From assembly GCA_937941765.1 (NCBI GenBank), contig CALDGQ010000001.1, positions 1-46,026 of the forward strand: DNA of 46,026 nucleotides, read 5' to 3'. Under the pieces are notes generated by a model. It worked only from the letters and a program-made list of their open reading frames with translations, was not told the origin of the DNA and did not search any database. The stretch comes from an uncultured Saprospiraceae bacterium (GTDB lineage: Bacteria > Bacteroidota > Bacteroidia > Chitinophagales > Saprospiraceae). The position numbers and the translations under genes are program-made. Shown here in pieces: positions 35,231 to 42,598 of this stretch. Each line of letters begins with the position of its first letter. The first letter of the stretch is position 1.

Positions 35231-35728
35231 ATGGAAATTAAAAATAAGCCAAATGTCGACATTACACTTGAAGCAAAATATAACAGAGCGCTTTCGAAAA
35301 TACGCAAAGATTTAATTTTAATGCCTTTTGTTGTATTGAATCTATACTGTCTTTTAGCCATAGTTATATATGGGAAGTTGGATTATCAGATTTTATTGGC
35401 TATTAGTGTGGGTAGTTTTATTGGATCGAGTATTTATTTTTTCTACCATCGACTAAAATTCATTTATGAATACTCCATTGAACAACAAGAGGTGACATTT
35501 TATACTATGTGTATTTCTGGTGATAAAGCTAAAAGTACAATTCCTTTCAGCGCAGTCGAGACTTTGAGAAGTGAAAAAAGGAGGATTATATCAAGATATG
35601 ATAGATTATTGTTTAGAATACGGAAACCTCAAAATTATGTTGAACAGTTTAATCTATTAGTTATTAATGATGGAATGTGCGAAAGTTTAAGTGCGGAGAT
35701 AAATGAGAAACTAAGGGAATTAAAATAA
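35231..35728 (+). CDS. Two-helix membrane protein with PH-like cytosolic domain, in T6SS operon
   Basis: This 165-residue protein has two transmembrane helices at about 30-50 and 54-72 (FVVLNLYCLLAIVIYGKL, LLAISVGSFIGSSIYFFY) followed by a beta-rich domain (YEYSIEQQEVTFYTM, KSTIPFSAVETLRSE) that resembles YcxB-type bacterial PH-like domains. It is not a known T6SS core family. It sits between tssG and tssN and could be an accessory or an inner-membrane immunity protein; the first 14 bases of its coding region equal those of tssG. Confidence 0.6.
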   Translation: MEIKNKPNVDITLEAKYNRALSKIRKDLILMPFVVLNLYCLLAIVIYGKLDYQILLAISVGSFIGSSIYFFYHRLKFIYEYSIEQQEVTFYTMCISGDKAKSTIPFSAVETLRSEKRRIISRYDRLLFRIRKPQNYVEQFNLLVINDGMCESLSAEINEKLRELK

Positions 35729-35774
35729 ATAGTTTAACCAACATATTGTTGTGACTTTCAAAAATGAAAACCAA

Positions 35775-36749
35775 ATGAAATCAACTTTCAAACCACAATT
35801 AAAAAAACCAAAGTTTAACCTTAGCGCAACTGCCAGAATATTGGTGATATATTTTATTAGTGCAATAGCTGTTTTTTCTGCGATAGGTTGGTTGGCAGGC
35901 CAAACACAGTATTCATTTTGGGTATTGGCTGTAGGAGTATTGTTGGCAGGTGTGGCACATGTGTGGCTATTGATCAAATATTTTGAATGGGACCAACCTA
36001 ATTTGCAAAAATCCATATTCACAATGGTGACTGGAGTGCTCGCTATAAGCGTGTGGTTTTTGCTGTTGAAAAATGTGGGAAAGTCCAATACTTATTTGTT
36101 GAGTAGTTTGGTCGGAATTGCATTTATGCTTCCACATTTTTTTCACATGGCCGTTACAACCATATTAGAAATTCCTGATAAAGTTTTTCGACCATACAAT
36201 ATTCAAACTTTAGAAGATGTAGATCGCACCATTCCATTTATTGAAAACGAGAAAGGATTACTTTTAAATTTCAGAGATAGGGATGAAGCAGCAGTAAATC
36301 CATTGCCAGAAGAAGCAGTTCGTTTGTTTGCACCTCCTGGGGTCAATGAAATGCCTTTCAAAAAATTGTTCAAAGCGTGCATATTGTTTCATAATGTGCA
36401 GATCAATTCAGAAAATCCGATACCGATTTTTGATAATGAAAATAATCAATACTACAATTGGTATTTTCTACATAAACCTCATTTCTTTTCGGGTTTAAAA
36501 TATATTGATCCAGATCTAACCGTTGTAGAAAACAAGATTAAATTCAAAAAGAAAAAAACGAGTTATGGGAAATATATCCATGCTGCAGAAATTTTTATAA
36601 GAAGAGAATCAATTGCTCAAGAACCAACTCAAGTTTCTCTAGAGGAAACTGAAATTAGTACAACAACTATTCAAACGACAGAACCTAAAATCAAGCAAGA
36701 TGAAAACAACATACCTTCCGCCGCAAGTGATAGCGGGAACCAATTTTAA
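35775..36749 (+). CDS. tssN: T6SS membrane protein TssN
   Basis: This protein (324 aa from ATG 35775; a GTG at 35751 would add 8 residues) has four transmembrane helices at about 20-38, 45-65, 77-96 and 103-123 followed by a cytosolic domain (RPYNIQTLEDVDRTIPFIEN, FPEGVNEMPFKKLF-like region, YNWYFLHKPHFFSGLKYIDP). This is the TssN layout, a component specific to Bacteroidota T6SS. The C-terminal 40 residues are Thr/Glu/Gln-rich and disordered. The last 50 bases of the gene are identical to the start of the later tssK gene. Confidence 0.78.
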   Translation: MKSTFKPQLKKPKFNLSATARILVIYFISAIAVFSAIGWLAGQTQYSFWVLAVGVLLAGVAHVWLLIKYFEWDQPNLQKSIFTMVTGVLAISVWFLLLKNVGKSNTYLLSSLVGIAFMLPHFFHMAVTTILEIPDKVFRPYNIQTLEDVDRTIPFIENEKGLLLNFRDRDEAAVNPLPEEAVRLFAPPGVNEMPFKKLFKACILFHNVQINSENPIPIFDNENNQYYNWYFLHKPHFFSGLKYIDPDLTVVENKIKFKKKKTSYGKYIHAAEIFIRRESIAQEPTQVSLEETEISTTTIQTTEPKIKQDENNIPSAASDSGNQF

Positions 36750-36750
36750 T
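36700..36750 (+). repeat. 51-bp direct repeat, left copy (end of tssN)
   Basis: This 51-base segment begins ATGAAAACAACATACCTTCC and ends CAATTTTAAT. It is identical, without mismatch, to 37918-37968. Here it encodes the last residues and stop of TssN in the minus-one frame relative to the ATG. Flanking bases differ on both sides (G before, AATAAAAG after). Confidence 0.97.
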
Positions 36751-37917
36751 AATAAAAGAAACAAGCAATGTCTAAAATAAATTTTGATGATCTACAACAC
36801 AGTGTTTTAGGTGACTTATATTGCTCTATCAAACCAAATTACTGTTTAGATAATATGGTTGATGAAATTCTAAATGGCGCGAAAAAAAATGCTCATACAT
36901 TTGCCATTGTGTCCAAGGATCGATTGAAAGAGATAATTAAGGAGAAGGATTTTTTAAAAGGTAAAAAAATTAATAAAAAGATATTAAAAGATCTCTTTAG
37001 TACTTATGAATCTATCACAAACAAAGACAGAGAAGCTTTAATTGATAAAGCTGTATTAAATGAAATCAAAATAGGAAGAAATAAATTAATTACAAGTCAA
37101 GAAAGTCGAATATATGTCAATGATAACTCTATAGAAAAACTCACAAAACGAGTTTCAAAGAAAGGAAGGACTTCAATTAATACCGTTACGATTCATGATC
37201 TTGAAAGCAATAAGGTTACAGAATTTGTAGAGACTGAAAACCTTGGAAAATCAATATTTACAAAGAAGATTGATGGAAAAATAATTTACCGTGTCCCTAA
37301 ATCAAAATATGGTGGAATTGCTTTTTGGAAGCAAGGGAAAAATTGGGTAATTAAAAAGTGGGATGCTGCGAATACTTTTTTTACAAAACTTTTGAAAAAA
37401 ATCAAGAATTCAAAGATTATTGAAAAAGTAATAGCAATTAAGAATAAGCTTCCGGCGCCATTTAAAAGTGTACTAAAATTTGTAGGTCGATATCTAATTA
37501 TTGTTGAAGAAGCAATTGAATCCCTTATCGATTATTGGAATGGTACTTTTGACTTTACCTCTGAGGTAGTCGAAAAATGTTTCGTTGCCTTTTCATTTTT
37601 ACTTGCTAGTATACCATTGGCTCTCCTGGGATTTACAAGCAGTGTTGGATTGATTGGGACAGTATTGATCGGTGCAACTTTGATTTTTGCCTCAGCTCAA
37701 ATAAGAGAATTAATGGATGAAATAGAACCTATTATAGTTTCTAATTTGACTCCTCTTGTCAAAGAATATATCGGAGATGCTAAGCAAGGTTTAAATCATA
37801 CTGTTAAAGAAAAACATAATAGATTTAAACCGGCCCAATTATATGAATTTCAGAAAAGGTGATAAAATTTAAAATTATTCAACAAAAAAATTACGAAAAA
37901 TATAAAATTAAGTTTGA
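36751..37917 (+). mobile_element. 1.17-kb insert carrying one gene between tssN and tssK
   Basis: The segment between the two 51-base repeats holds one gene with short flanks and is AT-richer than the core genes around it. Taking out the segment and one repeat copy rejoins tssN and tssK as genes overlapping by 50 bases. It therefore looks like an acquired cassette. No transposase, terminal inverted repeats or integrase site is visible, so the mechanism is unknown. Confidence 0.7.
36768..37862 (+). CDS. Unknown protein with two C-terminal membrane segments, candidate T6SS effector
   Basis: This 364-residue protein lacks a signal peptide. Residues 1-200 are basic and mixed (DDLQHSVLGDLYCSIKPNYC near the start; KYGGIAFWKQGKNWVIKKWD near 181-199). 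Residues 201-265 are amphipathic and Lys-rich (FFTKLLKKIKNSKIIEKVIA), followed by two hydrophobic stretches at about 271-289 and 291-310 (CFVAFSFLLASIPLALLGFT, SSVGLIGTVLIGATLIFASA). A charged tail ends in QLYEFQKR. A buried hydrophobic hairpin in an otherwise soluble basic protein is the shape of pore-forming toxins, but no family is recognised. No separate immunity gene is found in the cassette. Confidence 0.6.
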   Translation: MSKINFDDLQHSVLGDLYCSIKPNYCLDNMVDEILNGAKKNAHTFAIVSKDRLKEIIKEKDFLKGKKINKKILKDLFSTYESITNKDREALIDKAVLNEIKIGRNKLITSQESRIYVNDNSIEKLTKRVSKKGRTSINTVTIHDLESNKVTEFVETENLGKSIFTKKIDGKIIYRVPKSKYGGIAFWKQGKNWVIKKWDAANTFFTKLLKKIKNSKIIEKVIAIKNKLPAPFKSVLKFVGRYLIIVEEAIESLIDYWNGTFDFTSEVVEKCFVAFSFLLASIPLALLGFTSSVGLIGTVLIGATLIFASAQIRELMDEIEPIIVSNLTPLVKEYIGDAKQGLNHTVKEKHNRFKPAQLYEFQKR

Positions 37918-37968
37918 ATGAAAACAACATACCTTCCGCCGCAAGTGATAGCGGGAACCAATTTTAAT
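37918..37968 (+). repeat. 51-bp direct repeat, right copy (start of tssK)
   Basis: This is identical to 36700-36750. Here it is read from its first base as the start codon of tssK and encodes MKTTYLPPQVIAGTNFN. The repeat starts exactly at this ATG. Confidence 0.97.
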
Positions 37969-38994
37969 GTCAAACGATTTGAGGAATTATATACTTGGAT
38001 TGAAAGTATAAAAGCAGATGCCATTGCAGTTAATCAAAAAGAGCACGGATTGTGTTGTGATGCATTGGGAAGTCCTGGGATCGAACTGATGTTGTCAGGA
38101 GATCGGTTGACTTTATCAAAATGTATAGCAGTTACTCCATCTGGTATTTTGATGCATTGGATGCCCAATATCTTGGAACCTATTGAATTGAATTTGTCAG
38201 GCATCGATTTTCAAAATGAATCGAAAATGGATGTTATTTTAATTCCGAATGTGGATGGAAAAAGAATTCCAGTCGGGACTCCAGATACCAATGAAATTCC
38301 TTATAGAGCACCTTTTTCAACAATGGATTGCCGAATGGAATTGCATCCATGCAATTCAACGGAACAATACAACGATACTTTCAAAATTGGAGCGGTCATA
38401 AAAGAGGGATCTAATTTTATTTTGGAGGAATATCTTCCTTCGTGTACACAATGTGGAGCACATCCAATTCTATGGGAAAAAGTTTTGGGATATAAAAAAG
38501 ATCTGCAAACACTCTATTCAAGTCTGATGAAATTGATAGATATCATTGATCCGGCAAAAGAAGATGTAATTGTTTGTTCTGTAGCAAATTTTAGTAAACA
38601 GTTGGGCCGATACTTATCGCCACATATCACCACATTGAAACAAACGAATATTAAAACCAGCCCCACTGAAATTTTGAATATCATTTATGGATTGTCTGAA
38701 GTAATTGAATTTGAATGGAAAATCATCCGCTGGAGAGCAGATTTTGAAGAAGTTCTAACCTATAATGCACGAAATTCTGCCAATGTCTTTGACAAAAAGG
38801 TGATCATGAATTTGAATGATGCGATCAATGAACAACTTGAATTGAATGACCAAATTAAATATATCGATCCGTTATTCGATCAGTTCATTATCCCATTGAT
38901 CGCATTAGGTAATCAAACAAGGATTATCAATCCTCAGCAACGAAAAGAATTTAATTTAGAAAATAACGCAAAGCCAGAACGAACCAGTTGGTAA
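37918..38994 (+). CDS. tssK: T6SS baseplate protein TssK
   Basis: This 358-residue protein fits TssK by order and pattern: an N-terminal shell domain (MLSGDRLTLSKCIAVTPSGI, LSGIDFQNESKMDVILIPNV), the segment DTFKIGAVIKEGSNFILEEY then LPSCTQCGAHPILWEKVL, which corresponds to the family's YIPP(C)...L motif, and a helical bundle (LQTLYSSLMKLIDI onwards) for trimerisation. It is shorter than the common 440 residues, the C-terminal head being reduced. It would link the TssF-TssG baseplate to the membrane parts. Family call moderate. Confidence 0.7.
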   Translation: MKTTYLPPQVIAGTNFNVKRFEELYTWIESIKADAIAVNQKEHGLCCDALGSPGIELMLSGDRLTLSKCIAVTPSGILMHWMPNILEPIELNLSGIDFQNESKMDVILIPNVDGKRIPVGTPDTNEIPYRAPFSTMDCRMELHPCNSTEQYNDTFKIGAVIKEGSNFILEEYLPSCTQCGAHPILWEKVLGYKKDLQTLYSSLMKLIDIIDPAKEDVIVCSVANFSKQLGRYLSPHITTLKQTNIKTSPTEILNIIYGLSEVIEFEWKIIRWRADFEEVLTYNARNSANVFDKKVIMNLNDAINEQLELNDQIKYIDPLFDQFIIPLIALGNQTRIINPQQRKEFNLENNAKPERTSW

Positions 38995-39005
38995 AATATT
39001 AAATC

Positions 39006-39296
39006 ATGTCAGCACCTATTGCAACAGTCGGAAGTAATCACGTGTGTCCAATGTCAGATGGCCCCAAGCCACATATTGGTGGGCCAGTCTTGACAGGTAG
39101 CCCTAATGTCTTTGCAGCAGGCACACAAGTATGCCGATCAGGCGATCAGGCGCAATGCATTAGTCCTGTTCCGGATGTCATTGCGGGTGGTTCGCCAACT
39201 GTATTTGCAAATGGACAGCCCGTCGCAAGACAAGGGGATATGACTGCACACGGTGGTTCGATTGTGCAAGGTGTGCCTACAATATTAGTTGGATAA
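39006..39296 (+). CDS. PAAR-domain tip protein
   Basis: This 96-residue protein is a single PAAR domain with the repeated structure VLTGSPNVFAAGTQVCRSGD, CISPVPDVIAGGSPTVFANG and QPVARQGDMTAHGGSIVQGV. PAAR proteins cap the VgrG spike with a zinc-stabilised sharp point and recruit effectors. No extra N- or C-terminal effector domain is fused. It lies 12 bases after tssK. Confidence 0.93.
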   Translation: MSAPIATVGSNHVCPMSDGPKPHIGGPVLTGSPNVFAAGTQVCRSGDQAQCISPVPDVIAGGSPTVFANGQPVARQGDMTAHGGSIVQGVPTILVG

Positions 39297-39310
39297 AAAA
39301 TCAAAAACTT

Positions 39311-40087
39311 ATGAAACCATTAAATCACAAGACAAGACAAAAAGCAATTTCAACTGCTGTATTTTTTACAATGATTCCGATGTTGTTGGTTGGGGTATTG
39401 ACGAGTGTTTTTTATGAGCAGGGGACAAAGGAGAAAGTTGTTATTAACACGGATGCAGAAAACGCAAGTGAGCAATTATTGGCTTTACAACAAATGCATG
39501 ATGAGTTTGGTGAGAAAATGAAGTATAGGCAGCAGATGGAATTGGCTTATTTTGAAGCAGAGGGAAAAAAGACAGCAGATGCGCCAACATTGCTGACTGA
39601 TTTGCGTGAAGAAGAAAATAAGATTATTAAATGGATGGATAGTTTGCCAATTTTGGAGAACTCAATTCTTGATTTACAAGCTCATTCCTTTAAAGATGAA
39701 ATTGAATTAAGATCTGATTTTAGAAATAATAAGAAGGAATTGATGGAGACTGGAAATTCTGCTTTGAGGTCTTGTAGAGAAGATAAAGGTAAACTTGAAG
39801 AAAAAATTACTGAATTAGAAGGATCACTTACCGCTAAAGAAAGTGAACTACTCAACCTAAGACAAACATTAAGTAATAGTAGTAATAGTTGTGCATCGGA
39901 TTTACAAATTGCAAATAATTCGATAGCCAATTTGCAAACTCAACTTGCGAATGCGAACATTGATAAAAGTAGTATTCAGGATAGGCATAATGAATTAAAA
40001 CAAAGGATTAGAAGTATACAATGTGGAACTAGTGTTAAAAAGCAAAGCTGTAGGTCTGCTATGCAAACATTAAAAAACTCACTGTAG
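39311..40087 (+). CDS. tssO: T6SS coiled-coil membrane protein TssO
   Basis: This 258-residue protein has one N-terminal transmembrane helix at about 13-33 (ISTAVFFTMIPMLLVGVLTSVFY) and a long periplasmic coiled coil (SCREDKGKLEEKITELEGSL, SELLNLRQTLSNS). This is the architecture of TssO, a membrane component special to Bacteroidota T6SS. It is longer than typical TssO because of an extended coiled coil and a Cys-containing tail (IQCGTSVKKQSCRSAM), which may form disulfides. Confidence 0.75.
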   Translation: MKPLNHKTRQKAISTAVFFTMIPMLLVGVLTSVFYEQGTKEKVVINTDAENASEQLLALQQMHDEFGEKMKYRQQMELAYFEAEGKKTADAPTLLTDLREEENKIIKWMDSLPILENSILDLQAHSFKDEIELRSDFRNNKKELMETGNSALRSCREDKGKLEEKITELEGSLTAKESELLNLRQTLSNSSNSCASDLQIANNSIANLQTQLANANIDKSSIQDRHNELKQRIRSIQCGTSVKKQSCRSAMQTLKNSL

Positions 40088-40128
40088 TTTAATGTATTCT
40101 TTTAGACATTCTGAACTAAAACAATATC

Positions 40129-40812
40129 ATGACTAAATCTAAACTTTTTGCTTACCAAGAATTTGTACTGCTAGCAACAGCTGACGACTCTGGGAAAACA
40201 CTCGTAGGGTCAAGAAATTTTGGATATGGTTTGGCTGCTTCTATATTGTTGGATTTGTTAGAAGAAGAATGTATTGAGATAAGAACGGAAAGATATTTTT
40301 TTACTACTGCTCCTAGAATTTATCCTATTGAAGGAAAAGAAATTAATGATCCGAAACTTGAAGTATGTTTGAATTTAATTAATTCCAAACCACCAAGAAC
40401 AATTAAATTTTGGATTGATCGGTTAAGTTCAAATTACAAAGTTCAATTTAAAAAGGACATTTTAAGCGAAATGGTCGATTTAGGTATACTAGGTAAGACT
40501 ACCAAAGATTATATTTTATTCACTAAATCCAAGTTTCCAACAATAAATGCATATATAGAAAATGGTATACGTGAAAGATTGAAAAATGGAATTCTCGATA
40601 AGTCAGAATTGACGTTTAAAGATTCTTCGTTATTATCCATTTTAAATTGTCTCCAGCTAAAAACTGAACTACAATTGAGTTCAACAGAGATGACGGCTTT
40701 GAATTTGAAACTTCAAAATTTTTATGTAAATGATTTGTTGGTACATGCTATATGGAAATTAGGAGAGGAAGAATTGGATGAGTATACTGATTTTTTAAAT
40801 CCTTTTAAATAA
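40129..40812 (+). CDS. GPP34 (GOLPH3-like) domain protein
   Basis: This 227-residue protein matches the GPP34/GOLPH3 family in layout: LFAYQEFVLLATADDSGKTL at the start (family L.L.EELLLLAL.D..G), GYGLAASILLDLLEEECIEI, PPRTIKFWIDRLSS, LSEMVDLGILGKTTKDYIL, and the late helices FKDSSLLSILNCLQLKTELQ. Eukaryotic members bind phosphoinositides and Golgi enzymes; bacterial members are poorly understood. It follows tssO by 42 bases on the same strand, so it is probably part of the T6SS transcript. Confidence 0.8.
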   Translation: MTKSKLFAYQEFVLLATADDSGKTLVGSRNFGYGLAASILLDLLEEECIEIRTERYFFTTAPRIYPIEGKEINDPKLEVCLNLINSKPPRTIKFWIDRLSSNYKVQFKKDILSEMVDLGILGKTTKDYILFTKSKFPTINAYIENGIRERLKNGILDKSELTFKDSSLLSILNCLQLKTELQLSSTEMTALNLKLQNFYVNDLLVHAIWKLGEEELDEYTDFLNPFK

Positions 40813-40880
40813 TAGTAGGTAAATATTTGTCAAATAGGAAATGATGCTAACCTAATGAGAAATGAATAGAATTTAAGTTG

Positions 40881-40892
40881 TTACAATTGTAA
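40881..40892. promoter_or_regulatory. Perfect 12-bp palindrome upstream of T9SS protein
   Basis: TTACAATTGTAA is self-complementary and lies 13 bases before the ATG of the next gene, a possible operator. A related word, TTACAATTGAC, occurs at 25744. AT-rich palindromes arise by chance, so confidence is low. Confidence 0.3.
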
Positions 40893-40905
40893 AAAACCTT
40901 CGAAT

Positions 40906-42573
40906 ATGAAATCAATTTACACTTTCCTTTTTATTATTTTATTTTTCAATCTCAATCTAAATGCTCAGATATCCCCAATTATAAAAAAGTTTGGTGGACT
41001 GGATAGGGAATTGCTTTGGCGAGTTGCTAAAACTGATAACAATCTGTTTTACGGACTTGGTGGAATATTTACAAATGAAGACACCTCTGAAGAAAATTTG
41101 GATATTTTAATTACAAAATTCGACATCGAGGGAACAATCCTTGAGAGTTACACTTTAGGGCATGATGGATATGATTGGTTGCGAGATTTAATTGTGTTGC
41201 CAGACGAAAGTATGGTAATAGTAGCAGTAACTAGACCTTATCTAGATGAGGATGTTGATAACACAATAATTTGTAGAATTACTCCAAATGGATCAATTGA
41301 TTGGATAAAACAATTTGGAACCGCTACTCAAGATATATCGGGTAGTAGCATTATTCATACCTCGGATAATAATATTCTTGTTGCAGGTACACTTACGGAT
41401 GTTGCCACTTCTAATGAAAAAGGGATCTTGTTGAAAATGAATTTGAACGGAAGTGTCTTGTTTCGAAAACAGTTGGATGAATCACCTGATTTTGATGTCT
41501 TTACAAAAGTTCGAGAAACAACAGATGGTTATTTAGCAGGTGGTTTTTCAGATTTTATTGATCCAGACAATGCGTCACTTATAGTTCTTCCAATAATTTC
41601 AAAATTTGATTTCAATGGAAATCTATTATGGACCAATGCTTACGATTCCGGTTCACAATTGAGATCTAATGATATTGGAATTTTAGTCAATGCTGATGGA
41701 TCTTTTGTGGTTTCTTACGGTATTCGAGCACAAGATAATATTCAGTACATTAACCAGGATTTGATAGTGATGAAAATTGCACCAGATGGAAGTGTACTTT
41801 GGTCAAATAGAATTGGAAATGGTGCAGGTGGGGATGATTTTGATGGAATGAATCGAGGACATAATGATGAGATTATTATTTGCGGCGATTTACAAGGGAT
41901 TGGATCAGGTCAAAATGAAGCTTTTGTATTGCAAGTAGACCAATCAGGAAACTTTAAGCAAGTAAATCTTTTTGGTGGCGAGTTTCATGATTACATTAAT
42001 TTTGTTCAGCCATTCTCAGACGATTTTGGTTGCAATGGTTACATGCTTGTTGGGTCCTCAGAATCTTTTAACGCCGATGGATCTGAAGATGCTTGGATTA
42101 TTAAAACTGATGAGACTTTCGGAGCCTTTAATAATTGTATAACCGAATCAGTCGTTTTTGATCAACAACCGGTTACTATGTCGATTAGTTCAATAGGTAG
42201 TGTAAACAATTGGAATTTCACTTCTGATCCAAACGTATCATTAAATTCGATTAACTTCACTTCAAATTTAATAAGTGAATGTTCTGCAATAGATAATCCT
42301 CTAAATCCATGTGTCACCTCAATAAGAGATCAAAAGGACCAACTCGAAATAACCATTTATCCTAGCCCAACTTCTTCGGAGTTAATCATTAATGGAGAGG
42401 TTGCAGAAATTGCATTTGTTGAAATATACAATAGCATGGGGCAACTAGTAAAATCAATTCGCTTTAATGATAATGTAATTGATGTGTCAGATATATCCAA
42501 TGGTATTTATTTGATTAATTTTTCAGATGAAAAAAGCATATTGAATGCTTCAAGAAAATTTCAAAAATTATAA
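40906..42573 (+). CDS. T9SS type A secreted beta-propeller-like protein
   Basis: This 555-residue protein has a signal peptide (MKSIYTFLFIILFFNLNLNAQ), repeated blade-like segments (ILITKFDIEGTILESYTLGH, IICRITPNGSIDWIKQFG, ILLKMNLNGSVLFRKQ, LIVMKIAPDGSVLWSNRIGN) and a C-terminal type A T9SS sorting domain (ITIYPSPTSSELIINGEVAE, then IYNSMGQLVKSIRF and DISNGIYLINFSD). It is predicted to be exported to the cell surface or medium through T9SS. Function unknown. Confidence 0.87.
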   Translation: MKSIYTFLFIILFFNLNLNAQISPIIKKFGGLDRELLWRVAKTDNNLFYGLGGIFTNEDTSEENLDILITKFDIEGTILESYTLGHDGYDWLRDLIVLPDESMVIVAVTRPYLDEDVDNTIICRITPNGSIDWIKQFGTATQDISGSSIIHTSDNNILVAGTLTDVATSNEKGILLKMNLNGSVLFRKQLDESPDFDVFTKVRETTDGYLAGGFSDFIDPDNASLIVLPIISKFDFNGNLLWTNAYDSGSQLRSNDIGILVNADGSFVVSYGIRAQDNIQYINQDLIVMKIAPDGSVLWSNRIGNGAGGDDFDGMNRGHNDEIIICGDLQGIGSGQNEAFVLQVDQSGNFKQVNLFGGEFHDYINFVQPFSDDFGCNGYMLVGSSESFNADGSEDAWIIKTDETFGAFNNCITESVVFDQQPVTMSISSIGSVNNWNFTSDPNVSLNSINFTSNLISECSAIDNPLNPCVTSIRDQKDQLEITIYPSPTSSELIINGEVAEIAFVEIYNSMGQLVKSIRFNDNVIDVSDISNGIYLINFSDEKSILNASRKFQKL

Positions 42574-42598
42574 TTGTCAAACTTTAAAAGTTGTTCAG

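Noticed and set aside
26383..40087. Prophage tail or extracellular contractile injection system instead of T6SS
   Set aside because: TssB/TssC of DUF5458 type, a 130-residue TssD, VgrG with PAAR, and the membrane-embedded TssN and TssO point to a cell-envelope-anchored T6SSiii. No capsid, portal, terminase, tape measure or AAA ATPase of eCIS type is seen.
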